Below, piece after piece: positions 8,796 to 16,404 of a stretch of DNA of 64,000 nt. Position 1 is the first letter of the stretch. Each line of letters starts with the position of its first letter. This DNA is from UBA3006 sp036746695 (GTDB lineage Bacteria; Actinomycetota; Acidimicrobiia; Acidimicrobiales; Ilumatobacteraceae), in assembly GCA_036746695.1 (NCBI GenBank), contig DAIODP010000001.1, positions 62,001-126,000 on the forward strand, written 5' to 3'. The translations under genes and the position numbers were made by a program. The notes beneath the pieces were generated by a model. That model was not told the origin of the DNA and did not search any database. It was given only the letters and a program-made list of their open reading frames with translations.

Positions 8796-8821
8796 GAACT
8801 ACCTCCCCATTGTCGCTAAGA

Positions 8822-8840
8822 GCCACTTCAGGATAGTGGC
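8822..8840. promoter_or_regulatory. Inverted repeat in guaB1/sua5 divergent region
   Basis: GCCACT and AGTGGC are separated by 7 bases in the 85-base region between the divergent guaB1 and sua5 starts. It could be an operator or a leader hairpin of guaB1. TAGCCT at 8866-8871, 9 bases before the sua5 ATG, may be its -10. Confidence 0.3.
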
Positions 8841-8880
8841 ACATATGGATGCCCGCTGTCATTTGTAGCCTGCAATTGCA

Positions 8881-9828
8881 ATGCTCCGCCATCCAAACAT
8901 AATCCAAGCCGAGGACCCAACCTCCGTTCAACGCGCTTCAGAGGTGCTCGGTAACGGTGGCGTTGTGGCTATACCAACCGAGACGGTTTACGGATTGGCT
9001 GCGGCAGTGAACAATCCAATCTCGTTGAACAAGATTTTTTTGGTTAAAGGTCGACCAACTACGCATCCATTGATTGCGCATCTTTCATCATTCGAACAGC
9101 TGCACGAATGGGCAATAGATATTTCGGATGATGCTACAACCGTGGCTAGTGCGTGTTGGCCGGGGCCACTGAGCATTTTGTTGAAGAAGTCCGACAATCT
9201 TTTATTTGCAGTTACAGGCAATCGAGACACCGCTGTATTCCGAGTGCCTGCAAACGATTTCACTCGACGATTAATTGATGCAACACAAGTACCACTCGCG
9301 GCTCCTTCGGCGAACAGGTTCGGAAAAGTAAGTCCGACCACGGCGCAACATGTGTTTGAGGATCTTGGTAGGGACGTGGATCTAATCATTGACGGTGGTC
9401 CGTGCACGATTGGTGTCGAATCGACCATTGTTGATTTCACGTGCAATCCACCGCAATTACTCCGACCAGGAGGTATCCCTCAAGAAGACATCGAAACGAT
9501 CTTGGGCAAGGCCTTGCAGGGACAGCAAGGCGAATCACGCGCTTCGGGAATGCTGCAGTCCCACTATTCGCCCTCATGCCAAATACTGATCGCCAACGAT
9601 CTAGCCCACGCCAACGATCTGTTGACTCAGCAACAAACAATTGGCTACAAAACGCGAATAGTAAAGTTTTCTGGCAATTTGCCCATCTATGCCTCCACGC
9701 TGTATTCCCAAATGCGGGAGGCAGACGCCGATGGGCTCGACTCATTAATCGCCATAAAGCCCGACCAGCAGGGTTTGGGCCTAGCCATTCTGGACCGCCT
9801 GCTGAAGGCATCCGCCCCCCGTATTTAG
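8881..9828 (+). CDS. sua5: L-threonylcarbamoyladenylate synthase (Sua5 type)
   Basis: Makes threonylcarbamoyl-AMP from threonine, bicarbonate and ATP for the tRNA t6A37 modification. The 315-residue protein has an N-terminal YrdC domain (about residues 13-200) with AIPTETVYGLAAAV, the KGRPTTHPL motif, SANRFGKVSPTTAQHV and DGGPCTIGVESTIVDF. A linker ending near the HYSP motif leads to the C-terminal Sua5 domain (about 225-315), which separates Sua5 from the short TsaC form. The ATG at 8881 has no Shine-Dalgarno sequence. It is divergent from guaB1. Confidence 0.95.
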   Translation: MLRHPNIIQAEDPTSVQRASEVLGNGGVVAIPTETVYGLAAAVNNPISLNKIFLVKGRPTTHPLIAHLSSFEQLHEWAIDISDDATTVASACWPGPLSILLKKSDNLLFAVTGNRDTAVFRVPANDFTRRLIDATQVPLAAPSANRFGKVSPTTAQHVFEDLGRDVDLIIDGGPCTIGVESTIVDFTCNPPQLLRPGGIPQEDIETILGKALQGQQGESRASGMLQSHYSPSCQILIANDLAHANDLLTQQQTIGYKTRIVKFSGNLPIYASTLYSQMREADADGLDSLIAIKPDQQGLGLAILDRLLKASAPRI

Positions 9829-9885
9829 CACTGTCTGCCGTTGTAGTGTCCCACCACTTCTCATAGGCTTGGTAGTCCTAACCCA

Positions 9886-9904
9886 GGGTGGCATCCCGCC
9901 ACCC
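9886..9904 (+). promoter_or_regulatory. Leader hairpin before the LivK-like gene
   Basis: GGGTGGC and GCCACCC form a 7-bp stem with a 5-base loop, 22 bases before the ATG at 9927 and upstream of the ribosome-binding AGGGGG. There is no U-tract, so it is more likely a 5' leader structure than a sua5 terminator. Confidence 0.4.
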
Positions 9905-9926
9905 GACTCCTAGGGGGAGAAAATAC

Positions 9927-11249
9927 ATGAAGAAAACAAACAAGCGCTTCATTGCTGCTCTTGTTGTTGGTCTCAGCCTTGTGGCTGCGGCTTGCGGCTC
10001 GAGTGACGATGCAGCAGAAGAAACTCCAGCAGCCGCAGGCGGCGAACTGGAAGGAATGAAGGGAACGATGCCATTGGTAGCGCTTTCCGATGAATTCAAA
10101 GCGGGAATGAACGAGTTCTGGGTTGCCGCAGGCAACGCCGAGCTCACCGACTTCTCGTACGCAGCAGAAGCATTTGACTCGGTCATGCTTGTCGCTCTTG
10201 CAGCAGAAGCTGCAAAGACTGACGGCAGCGCCTTGGCTGGTGAAATCATGAACGTGTCCCGCGATGGCGAGGTATGTACAGAGTTTGCTGCATGCGTTGA
10301 ATTGATCAAAGCAGGAACCGACATCAACTTCGAAGGCGTTTCAGGCCCACAGGACATGAACGGAAACGGCGAGCCAATCAAGGCTTCGTACGGCGTTTTG
10401 ACCTTTGATGCAACGAACCGTTTCGACTATGCAGACGCTGAGTACATCTTGGCCGACTTGCCAGAATCCGACTATGTCGATCTTCAGCCACCAACCGTGG
10501 AGCGCGCTGGCGACGGCGTGTTGAAGATTGGTACGTTGTTGCCAGAAACCGGCAACCTCGCATTCCTCGGACCACCGGAATTCGCTGGCGTTGAGTATGC
10601 AATCAGTCTCATCAATGCGGCTGGCGGCGTTCTTGGCAAGCCAGTTGAGTACGTACAAGGCGACTCGGGTGACACATCAACCGATACAGCTAGCACGACC
10701 GTTGACCGCCTCTTGGGCGAAAATGTTGACGCAATCGTTGGTGCTGCATCTTCCGGCGTGTCCCTCACTGTGATCGACAAGATCACCGCTGCAGGCGTCC
10801 TCCAGATCAGCCCAGCCAATACTTCAGAGAAGCTGTCGACGTACGCAGACAATGGTCTGTACTACCGCACAGCACCATCTGACATCCTTCAGGGTGCAGT
10901 TTTGGCTAACTTGATCGCCGGTGACGGCAACCAGTCGGTATACATCATGGCCCTTGACGATGCTTATGGCACCGGCTTGGCCGCTTCCATTGGCAAGAAC
11001 CTTGAAGCCGCAGGCGTCACCGTTCTTGGAACCAAGATCTACGACCCAGCTGCAGCAACATTTGATGCTGAAGTTGGCGAAGTGGTCGCTGCAAACCCAG
11101 ACGCAATCATGCTCGTAACCTTCGATGAAGGTTCACGCATCTTGCGCACAATGGTTGAGCAAGGAATCGGACCAAAGGTCAAGAAGGTATACGGTTGCGA
11201 CGGCAACATGGGTAACGCTCTCGGCGAGAACTTCGACGCGGGTAAGTAA
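9927..11249 (+). CDS. LivK-like ABC substrate-binding lipoprotein, apparently circularly permuted
   Basis: Type I periplasmic-binding-fold lipoprotein of a branched-chain amino-acid-type importer (440 aa). Start chosen at 9927 because AGGGGG precedes it and MKKTNKRFIAALVVGLSLVA is a lipoprotein signal with lipid-accepting Cys23. Order is abnormal. Residues 41-193 (LEGMKGTMPL ... FSYAAEAFDSVMLVALAA ... GTDINFEGVSGP) match what is normally the C-terminal third of these proteins. Residues 197-440 (GVLKIGTLLPETGNLAFLGP ... AYGTGLAAS ... YGCDGNMG, ending GENFDAGK) match the normal mature N-terminus onward. A linker VERAGDG joins them. The complement of segments is complete but rotated. It is convergent with livFGMH, sharing the terminator at 11274. 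The family call is firm; the permutation is read against remembered family architecture. Confidence 0.9.
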   Translation: MKKTNKRFIAALVVGLSLVAAACGSSDDAAEETPAAAGGELEGMKGTMPLVALSDEFKAGMNEFWVAAGNAELTDFSYAAEAFDSVMLVALAAEAAKTDGSALAGEIMNVSRDGEVCTEFAACVELIKAGTDINFEGVSGPQDMNGNGEPIKASYGVLTFDATNRFDYADAEYILADLPESDYVDLQPPTVERAGDGVLKIGTLLPETGNLAFLGPPEFAGVEYAISLINAAGGVLGKPVEYVQGDSGDTSTDTASTTVDRLLGENVDAIVGAASSGVSLTVIDKITAAGVLQISPANTSEKLSTYADNGLYYRTAPSDILQGAVLANLIAGDGNQSVYIMALDDAYGTGLAASIGKNLEAAGVTVLGTKIYDPAAATFDAEVGEVVAANPDAIMLVTFDEGSRILRTMVEQGIGPKVKKVYGCDGNMGNALGENFDAGK

Positions 11250-11267
11250 CCAAAACTATCTAGAACT

Positions 11268-11304
11268 GAAAAACCCCCGGTCCGAAAGGGCCGGGGGTTT
11301 TTTA
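11268..11304. terminator. Bidirectional intrinsic terminator with GAAA tetraloop
   Basis: A 10-bp GC stem (11274-11283 with 11288-11297, one G-U pair) is closed by GAAA and followed by six T residues. A-rich sequence on the other side gives a U-tract in the opposite direction too. It sits between the convergent LivK-like gene and livF and would end both transcripts. Confidence 0.93.
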
Positions 11305-11322
11305 ATGCCTAAATACTGTTAA

Positions 11323-12069
11323 TCAGCCGCCGGTGGCTTTGGCCAACGTGCCGAGATACAGCGCGATGACCTTCGGGTCTGAAAGCAGCTCGCGTCCTGT
11401 GCCCGTGTAAGCGTTCTTACCCTGATCAAGGACATATGCGCGGTCGGTTACTTGCAAGCAACGGCGGGCATTCTGCTCCACCATCAGGATGGCAATTCCC
11501 TCTTCGTTGATCTTCTTGCACTGGATGAACACTTCGTCTTGCAGCACCGGTGACAGACCTGCAGAAGGCTCATCGAGCAACAGCAACTTCGGCTCCATCA
11601 TGAGAGCCCTACCCATTGCGACCATCTGCCGTTCGCCGCCGGATAGCGAACCTGCACGCTGCGCCGCACGTTCGCGAAGCTTGGGAAACAGCGAAGTGAC
11701 ATACTCGAATCGGTCATCGAATACAGAAGGCTTGAGAAAGCAGCCCATTTCCAAATTCTCTTTAACCGTGAGGCTTTGAAACACGTTTTGTGTCTGGGGA
11801 ACATAGCCAACTCCGTGTTCAACAAGTTCATGCGCTTTGTGCCCTGTGATGTTCTCATTGTTGAACGAAACTGTGCCCGAACGAACAGCGCATTGCCCAA
11901 GAATGGCTTTGAGCACAGTCGACTTACCAGCACCGTTGGGGCCGATAACACCAACAAACTCGCCAGCACGGACTTCGATATTGCAACCATTGAGAATGTT
12001 CACTTCTGGTATGTAGCCCGCAACCAACTCGTCTACTACAAGAACGCGATCGTCGGCACCAGTCGTCAT
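11323..12069 (-). CDS. livF: Branched-chain amino-acid-type ABC transporter ATPase
   Basis: The second ATPase of a LivFGMH-type importer (248 aa). Walker A GPNGAGKST, signature LSGGERQMVAMGRAL and Walker B LLLLDEPSAGL are all intact. The segment VGYVPQTQNVFQSLTVKENL contains the LivF-type Q-loop. The ATG at 12069 overlaps the livG stop as ATGA. It is the last gene of a livH-livM-livG-livF operon that ends at the shared terminator. Substrate could be branched-chain amino acids, other amino acids, amides or urea-like compounds; sequence does not decide. Confidence 0.95.
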   Translation of the reverse strand: MTTGADDRVLVVDELVAGYIPEVNILNGCNIEVRAGEFVGVIGPNGAGKSTVLKAILGQCAVRSGTVSFNNENITGHKAHELVEHGVGYVPQTQNVFQSLTVKENLEMGCFLKPSVFDDRFEYVTSLFPKLRERAAQRAGSLSGGERQMVAMGRALMMEPKLLLLDEPSAGLSPVLQDEVFIQCKKINEEGIAILMVEQNARRCLQVTDRAYVLDQGKNAYTGTGRELLSDPKVIALYLGTLAKATGG

Positions 12070-12947
12070 GATGGGGTCTCCTCGCCTAGCAAAGATTTCC
12101 CTTGGTGGGCACCGAGGTACGCCTCGATTACGGCGGGGTTTGCAGCAATTGCCTCCGGCGTTCCTTCGGCAATGATGCGTCCCTCGGCCATAACAATCAC
12201 CCAGTCGGATACGTCGTGCACCATGTCCATGTCGTGTTCAACGAACAGAACTGTCATTCCATCATCACGCAGGCCGCGAATGTGCTCGTTGAGACTTTGC
12301 TTCAAGGCCGGGTTTACTCCCGCCATCGGCTCATCCAACATCACCAAGCGTGGATTGGTCATTAGCGCGCGCGACATCTCTAGAAGTTTGCGTTGACCAC
12401 CAGAGAGCGTGCCCGCGTATTCATTGCGCATGTGATCGAGCTTGAACCGCTGTAGCAGTTGATCGGCACGTTGTTCAATAAGTTTCTCTTGCGCCTTCCA
12501 ACGGAACGGCAACAAACCATTCCACCAACGCTCGCCCACTTGATGGGTTGCACCTAGTTTCATGTTCTCGATTACCGACATTTTGGTAAGGCTCTTAGTC
12601 AGCTGAAACGTGCGAACCATACCCATAGAGGCGGTCTTGTGTGCAACAACTTTCGCCAGCGAGCGCCCGTCGAAACGCCATTCCCCAGCATCTGGCGTGT
12701 CGAAACCCGTAAGCAAATTGAACAGTGTGGTTTTCCCAGCGCCATTAGGGCCAATGAGGGCAGTGATCGATCCGCGTTGCACTTCAACATGGTCTACGTC
12801 TACAGCAACGACACCACCAAAATTCTTGCGCACATTGTCTGCCAACAAAATTGGGTCTGGCTTGGCTACGCCTGGAGCGGGCTGCACGCCAGCCAGCGCG
12901 GCACGCGCGCGCTGTGCGGTCTCGGTGTAGACGCGATCAACGACCAT
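12066..12947 (-). CDS. livG: Branched-chain amino-acid-type ABC transporter ATPase
   Basis: The LivG-type ATPase partner of livF. It has Walker A GPNGAGKTTLFNLLTGF, signature LSGGQRKLLEMSRALM, Walker B LVMLDEPMAGVNP and the LivG C-terminus ending VIEAYLG. The ATG at 12947 (MVVDRVYTETAQRARAAL) gives 293 residues and overlaps livM by 11 bases. A longer reading from 12974 would overlap livM by 38 bases and is less likely. The N-terminal 30 residues before the ATPase core are longer than usual and rich in Ala and Pro. Confidence 0.93.
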   Translation of the reverse strand: MVVDRVYTETAQRARAALAGVQPAPGVAKPDPILLADNVRKNFGGVVAVDVDHVEVQRGSITALIGPNGAGKTTLFNLLTGFDTPDAGEWRFDGRSLAKVVAHKTASMGMVRTFQLTKSLTKMSVIENMKLGATHQVGERWWNGLLPFRWKAQEKLIEQRADQLLQRFKLDHMRNEYAGTLSGGQRKLLEMSRALMTNPRLVMLDEPMAGVNPALKQSLNEHIRGLRDDGMTVLFVEHDMDMVHDVSDWVIVMAEGRIIAEGTPEAIAANPAVIEAYLGAHQGKSLLGEETPS

Positions 12948-13941
12948 CAAGGGCCATCTCTTTGCGGTTTCCAAAAATACCCTGTGGGCGGAAGGTCATT
13001 AACAGCATTAAACCGATTCCGATGAGCATGTAGTTGACCGGACCGACTTGCGACTTCTGCAAGATCCCAACACCAAAGATTGAAATGCCACCATCTTTGG
13101 TGAGTTCTCGCAATGTGTTGTCGCTGAATACATAGAGGCCCCAGAAGATCATTGGCCCAACGATGGATCCCGAGACCTTGGCTACGCCACCAAGCACCAG
13201 GGCCGTAAGTACATAGAACGTCACGTCGCGGCTGTAGTTATCCGGCTGCACCGAACCGCGGTCGAGTGCAAAAACCATGCCCGAGAACATACCGATAACG
13301 CCACCCATTACCAAGGCTTGCATCTTGTAGCTATACACATTCTTGCCAAGTGATCGCACAGCGTCCTCGTCTTCGCGAATGGCTTTGAGAACGCGACCCC
13401 ATGGGCTGCGCATGAGATAAAAAACGACAATGCCGAACACGCAGACCAGAACCCATGCAACGATGAGCGTCCAGAACGTGTATCCGCTGTATTGGAATGG
13501 CCTGATGCCATATTGCTTACTGGGGTTGAACGGGCTGAGCTCTCGGAATTGCGTACTAAAACTGTTGATACCGTCGCTGCCTCCGAAGAAACGCTTAAAA
13601 CGCACAGATCGAACGAACAACCTGACAATTTCTGCAGTCGCGATAGTGACGATTGCCAAATAGTCGGCGCGAAGACGCAGTGTTGGAATACCAACGAGCA
13701 AACTCAGAATGACAACAAACGCCAGTGCGATTGGAATTCCGTACCACATACTGACGTTGAAATACTGGGAGGTCATACCGATGCCGTAGGCGCCGCACGC
13801 CATGAATGCTGCTTGACCGAAATTGAGCAGACCTGTATAACCAAACTGTATGTTGAGGCCAAGCGCTGCTAAAGCGAAATACGCGGCGTCAATACCAACG
13901 AGTGAACTCGCGGTGTTCTCAAGAATCTTTAGCCAATCCAC
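12937..13941 (-). CDS. livM: Branched-chain amino-acid-type ABC transporter permease LivM
   Basis: A polytopic inner-membrane permease (334 aa) of the LivM family, with about eight to ten hydrophobic segments. It contains the early LGLNIQFGYTGLLNFGQAAFMACGAYG motif and the coupling loop RSPWGRVLKAIREDEDAVRSLGKN that contacts the ATPases. The start is GTG at 13941, four bases after the livH stop. It forms the translocation pore with LivH. Confidence 0.94.
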   Translation of the reverse strand: MDWLKILENTASSLVGIDAAYFALAALGLNIQFGYTGLLNFGQAAFMACGAYGIGMTSQYFNVSMWYGIPIALAFVVILSLLVGIPTLRLRADYLAIVTIATAEIVRLFVRSVRFKRFFGGSDGINSFSTQFRELSPFNPSKQYGIRPFQYSGYTFWTLIVAWVLVCVFGIVVFYLMRSPWGRVLKAIREDEDAVRSLGKNVYSYKMQALVMGGVIGMFSGMVFALDRGSVQPDNYSRDVTFYVLTALVLGGVAKVSGSIVGPMIFWGLYVFSDNTLRELTKDGGISIFGVGILQKSQVGPVNYMLIGIGLMLLMTFRPQGIFGNRKEMALDGR

Positions 13942-13945
13942 GATT

Positions 13946-15271
13946 TCAGCCCACCCTCTGTTTACGGCCCAAAATACCCTGCGGACGAACGATGAGAACG
14001 ACGATCAGGATGAACAACGCTGGAGCAGACTTCAACTCGGCTGGCACAACAAGCGACGCCATTTCCACCAAGATGCCAACAAAAAAGCCTCCAATGAGCG
14101 CGCCGTATGCAGAACCCAAACCGCCGAGAGTAATACCGGCAAACATCAGGAAGATGAGTTTCGAACCCATATCGAAACCGACTTGTTCATCGAGCCCACG
14201 GAATATGCCACCAAGTGTTGCAAGCGCTCCACCAGCAAACCAGACGATGCGAATAATTTTTTGAGTATCAATACCAGTTGACGAAGCCAAAGTGGGGTTG
14301 TCAGAGACGGCCCTCACTGCCTTTCCTGTGCGGGAACGAGACAAAAACAACGCGACCGCTACTAAAACGATCAGCGATAAAATTGCTGTGGTCAGGTCGC
14401 GTGGTGTGATGTTTACAGGCCCAAACGACTTGGCCGTTTGCATACTGAAGTCACTGAACGGCTTTGTTCGGCCGCCGAACTGGTACAGAAAAAAGTTGCG
14501 CAGCATGATCGATAGACCAACCGAAACAACGAGCTGAGAAATCAGACCAATTCCCCGATTGCGAAGTTTGGCAAACACCAGCCCGTTAATTGCCAAACCG
14601 AATAATCCACCAAGCGCCACCACAAACGGTGCTGCCACTAAAAGTGGTATGCCCAGAGTGACGTTGAAAAGGAACAACATGAGGCCGCCGAAGGCAACCA
14701 TTTCACCGTGAGCAAAGTTGGTGAGCCCGGTGGTTCCGAAAATCAACGAAAGACCGACCGAACACATAGCAATCACGAGGCCCAGTCGCACACCGTCGGC
14801 AAAGCGTTGAGCAATGCGTTCAAAAGCAGATGAGCCCGATTCGCCAGCATCGCCGGTGAAGAAGGTGACTTTTTTGCTTGACGTCGTGAATGCATCTTTC
14901 GTAATCACGGCAATCGACTTATTCTCGTCAATTAATGCCAAACCATCGGGTAACGAAGAGAGAACCAGTTCAACGGTGTAGCCATCCTTTTCCGGGACAG
15001 GAACACTCACTGATCCAGAGTCGGACTCGGTGACGAACTCACCTATAACAACACCCGATTCCGTCTTCACCACAACCGTCACACCAGGAACAGGTAGGCG
15101 CTCGGTTGTCCCATTAACAATTTCTTGGTCGAACACCGAGATATCGATTGTCAAACCCGATTCGGCTGCTTGCGCCAGCGAAGACGAACCAACGCTGAAC
15201 AGGGCCGCCAGCAAAACAACAAGAGCCTTCACGCAACTCACTACCGCGTGAAAAGATTTCCTCTCCTGCAC
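13946..15271 (-). CDS. livH: LivH-type ABC permease with signal peptide and extracytoplasmic N-terminal domain
   Basis: The C-terminal about 290 residues are a LivH permease (GLSLIFGTTGLTNFAHGEMVAFGG; coupling loop SRSRTGKAVRAVSDNPTLASS). In front lies a signal peptide (about residues 1-36, ending SSSLAQA) and a beta-rich domain of some 110 residues. That domain holds PGVTVVVKTESGVVIGEF, SVSVPVPEKDGYTVELVL and an ALID segment, resembling Cna-B/carboxypeptidase-regulatory-like folds. GTG at 15271 was chosen because a GAGGGGG ribosome-binding sequence precedes it and the signal peptide then starts cleanly; a TTG at 15304 is possible but lacks a signal. The ectodomain could interact with the binding protein. 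Confidence 0.9.
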   Translation of the reverse strand: MQERKSFHAVVSCVKALVVLLAALFSVGSSSLAQAAESGLTIDISVFDQEIVNGTTERLPVPGVTVVVKTESGVVIGEFVTESDSGSVSVPVPEKDGYTVELVLSSLPDGLALIDENKSIAVITKDAFTTSSKKVTFFTGDAGESGSSAFERIAQRFADGVRLGLVIAMCSVGLSLIFGTTGLTNFAHGEMVAFGGLMLFLFNVTLGIPLLVAAPFVVALGGLFGLAINGLVFAKLRNRGIGLISQLVVSVGLSIMLRNFFLYQFGGRTKPFSDFSMQTAKSFGPVNITPRDLTTAILSLIVLVAVALFLSRSRTGKAVRAVSDNPTLASSTGIDTQKIIRIVWFAGGALATLGGIFRGLDEQVGFDMGSKLIFLMFAGITLGGLGSAYGALIGGFFVGILVEMASLVVPAELKSAPALFILIVVLIVRPQGILGRKQRVG

Positions 15272-15338
15272 TAAAGCCCCCTCGAAATGTGTGCCTTTAG
15301 TCAAGCATAAATTGGCGGATAATCGGCATTTTCAACTT

Positions 15339-16214
15339 CTAACTCAGTTTGAGCCGAAGAGCCGAGATCCACACCGCAACTGAACCAGCGACATGCAGAG
15401 CCACCAATGGCACGGGCACTCCCGAGAAGTACTGCAGGTACCCGAGTGCCCCTTGGAAGATGCACCAGAATAAGAAAACCTGTAGCGACTGACCCAGCAA
15501 CTGCCATTCACGCGGATTCTGCTTCATTCGGTAGGCAAGCCACAAAGCGCTCAAAAGACAAACCCAGACCGCTGCGCTATGCAACCGCACCGACCATCCA
15601 ATATCGATGCCAAGCCTGACGGCATTTTCATCACCTGCGTGGGGGCCAGCCCCCGTAACAACCGTTCCTAACACGATCGCAACTCCACAGGAAACGATGA
15701 GCAACCAACGGAGCCGCAACGTTGCGGCACTCAGTTCCCCAATACCGAGTTTCTCCGAGCCATCTATTGCCATGCGAACCCGATGATTGAGTACCACCGC
15801 ATTGGTGATGAGCACGATCGAAACCAAGAAATGCAACATGTTTGAGTAGGGGTTGAGACCTGTAAGGACAACGACTCCCCCAATCACTATCTGTGTAAGC
15901 ACTCCAGCGACCAGGCCCCACGACAACAGGCTCAGGTTCCGAATCCGAGGCTTCAGTAAGAGCGATGTGCCCACAGCGGCCATGACAGCAACTGTCACTA
16001 CCCCTGTAAACAAACGATTCAACTGCTCAATTGCCGCATGCGTCGACGACACATCCACGAATTTGGATGAATTGCAGGCCGGCCAATCCACGCATCCAAG
16101 ACCGGAACCAGTGAGCCGGACCAGCGAACCACTGACAATAATCACGTAAAGGGCTACAAAAGCCGCCTGGGTCACCTTCAAATAGGACTTCAGCGACAGC
16201 CCCAATCTGCTCAT
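15339..16214 (-). CDS. ctaA: Heme A synthase (CtaA/COX15 family)
   Basis: Converts heme O to heme A for aa3-type cytochrome oxidase. The 291-residue polytopic protein has about eight membrane segments. Heme-ligand histidines lie in STHAAIEQLNRLFTG, HFLVSIVLI, RLHSAAVW and LHVAGSVAVW. The GSGLGCVDWPACN loop after the first helix carries the conserved cysteine pair. The ATG at 16214 is supported by TAAGGT at 16221-16226 with 6-base spacing. The start of livH lies downstream on the same strand, 67 bases after the ctaA stop. Confidence 0.94.
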   Translation of the reverse strand: MSRLGLSLKSYLKVTQAAFVALYVIIVSGSLVRLTGSGLGCVDWPACNSSKFVDVSSTHAAIEQLNRLFTGVVTVAVMAAVGTSLLLKPRIRNLSLLSWGLVAGVLTQIVIGGVVVLTGLNPYSNMLHFLVSIVLITNAVVLNHRVRMAIDGSEKLGIGELSAATLRLRWLLIVSCGVAIVLGTVVTGAGPHAGDENAVRLGIDIGWSVRLHSAAVWVCLLSALWLAYRMKQNPREWQLLGQSLQVFLFWCIFQGALGYLQYFSGVPVPLVALHVAGSVAVWISALRLKLS

Positions 16215-16220
16215 CTGGAC

Positions 16221-16226
16221 ACCTTA
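16221..16226 (-). promoter_or_regulatory. Leaderless -10 element for ctaA
   Basis: TAAGGT on the minus strand, 6 bases before the ATG at 16214. No ribosome-binding sequence is present. Confidence 0.5.
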
Positions 16227-16362
16227 TTGGAACCCCTTGACCCCCTGTAGGGCATCCACCCGTGACTCATGGCGGTCAATTTTGGGCTTCCATCACTCTG
16301 CGTGGTCAGTACAACATTTTCTGTGAGAAATCTCTCAAGTATGCCCAATCCACGCCGATCCC

Positions 16363-16393
16363 TATTGCGGAACTCACACCAGCAATACCGCAA
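16363..16393 (+). promoter_or_regulatory. Two mutually exclusive hairpins next to the ribosome-binding site of the M23 gene
   Basis: TATTGC (16363-16368) can pair with GCAATA (16382-16387). Overlapping TTGCGG (16365-16370) can instead pair with CCGCAA (16388-16393), which runs into the AAGGGAG ribosome-binding sequence before the ATG at 16405. The two stems share bases and cannot form together. Nothing else clear was seen in the 190-base region 16215-16404. Confidence 0.35.
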
Positions 16394-16404
16394 GGGAGCA
16401 CATC

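Noticed and set aside
9927..11249. Simple collapse of two tandem binding-protein genes as the cause of the swapped order
   Set aside because: Each segment occurs once, the frame is kept, and the junctions share no evident long repeat that would misjoin reads. It is not fully excluded without read data.
16215..16404. ydaO-type c-di-AMP riboswitch upstream of the M23 gene
   Set aside because: The conserved GGGGAA-type core motifs were not found; only short alternative hairpins are present.
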